Shown: piece after piece, positions 63,940 to 64,000 of the stretch | Numbering within the stretch: the first letter of the stretch is position 1 | Layout of the letters: the number at the start of each line of letters is the position of its first letter | NCBI RefSeq assembly: GCF_000018945.1 | Contig: NC_011978.1 | Location: forward strand, 714,729-778,728 | Reading direction: 5' to 3' | Source: Thermotoga neapolitana DSM 4359 | GTDB lineage: Bacteria; Thermotogota; Thermotogae; Thermotogales; Thermotogaceae | Length of the DNA stretch: 64,000 nucleotides | Notes under the pieces: model-generated | What the model saw: only the letters and a program-made list of their open reading frames with translations | What the model was told of the DNA's origin: nothing | Database searches by the model: none | Made by a program: the position numbers and the translations under genes

Positions 63940-64000
63940 TCAATCGAGTCTCAATCTCAGAGACTTTATGTAGAGGATTGCAAAGATCGAAATGAGAACG
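63940..64000 (-). CDS. C-terminal end of a MalF-like sugar ABC permease (partial)
   Basis: Nineteen codons (VLISIFAILYIKSLRLRLD) end at a TGA at 63940-63942, 12 nt before the MalG-like start. The hydrophobic stretch followed by a short basic tail is the usual end of the first permease in such operons. Most of the gene lies outside the window. Confidence 0.65.
   Translation of the reverse strand, partial: VLISIFAILYIKSLRLRLD

Overview
This is a gene-dense, moderately GC window from a hyperthermophilic Thermotoga (T. maritima/T. neapolitana group). The protein families support this: class II xylose isomerase, an AglA-type GH4 alpha-glucosidase, a MalG permease with a giant insertion, a toga-type amylase lipoprotein, aspartate dehydrogenase replacing NadB, and an Ogg2-type glycosylase. 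From memory, the xylose isomerase looks closer to T. neapolitana than to T. maritima MSB8; this was not checked by alignment. Codon use looks uniform and I found no intact insertion sequence, tRNA or rRNA gene.

Layout. 1-563 is the distal end of a CRISPR array (29-nt repeat), followed by a C-terminal scrap of a cmr6-like RAMP gene and a diguanylate cyclase gene whose ribosome site sits just behind a strong terminator hairpin (a possible attenuator). xylA and a DUF192 gene follow on the minus strand. From 3.7 to 21.9 kb lies a tightly packed plus-strand run: M20 peptidase, lone HATPase, methyltransferase, ECF ATPase, surE, def, M23 peptidase, metK, rpsT, a PhoB/PhoR-like pair, pdp, a NAGPA-domain protein, an EF-G paralogue, AmyB-like amylase, DUF503, YqeK-like HD protein and a YaaR-like protein. 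The nadX-nadA-nadC operon (minus) ends this block, and its promoter overlaps a clean palindrome. A second tiny CRISPR with a different 30-nt repeat (25.0-25.2 kb) separates it from the next block. The two blocks are far apart in MSB8 locus numbering as I remember it, so a CRISPR-bounded rearrangement is likely.

From 25.2 kb come a consensus promoter, a 12-codon Cys/Trp-rich leader ORF, a hairpin that masks the next ribosome-binding site, a two-cluster ferredoxin and a NifX-like protein. Then valS with a split chromate-type transporter (minus), guaA-ogg-hflK-hflC (plus), and the FMN-riboswitch-controlled ribD-ribE-ribBA-ribH operon with a trailing glycosyltransferase-like gene (minus).

38-58 kb is a starch/maltodextrin region. 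malE-malF-malG-cyclomaltodextrinase and aglA (minus) diverge from a plus-strand surface-glucan cluster: amylase lipoprotein, a two-domain lipoprotein broken by an in-frame TAG, a glycogen-binding-type lipoprotein, an outer-membrane barrel, a protein fusing three CBM48-like modules to a barrel, pullulanase and an exported WD40-like protein. Together they look like a Thermotoga counterpart of a starch-utilisation (Sus) system: glucan is bound and cut at the toga, maltodextrins are imported by MalEFG and hydrolysed inside.

58-64 kb holds a ribose-type ABC operon with its own ROK repressor, then the start of another CUT1 sugar ABC transporter running off the right edge.

The most novel items are the Cys/Trp leader with its RBS-masking hairpin, the triple-CBM48 barrel fusion in the surface-glucan cluster, and the MalG insertion.
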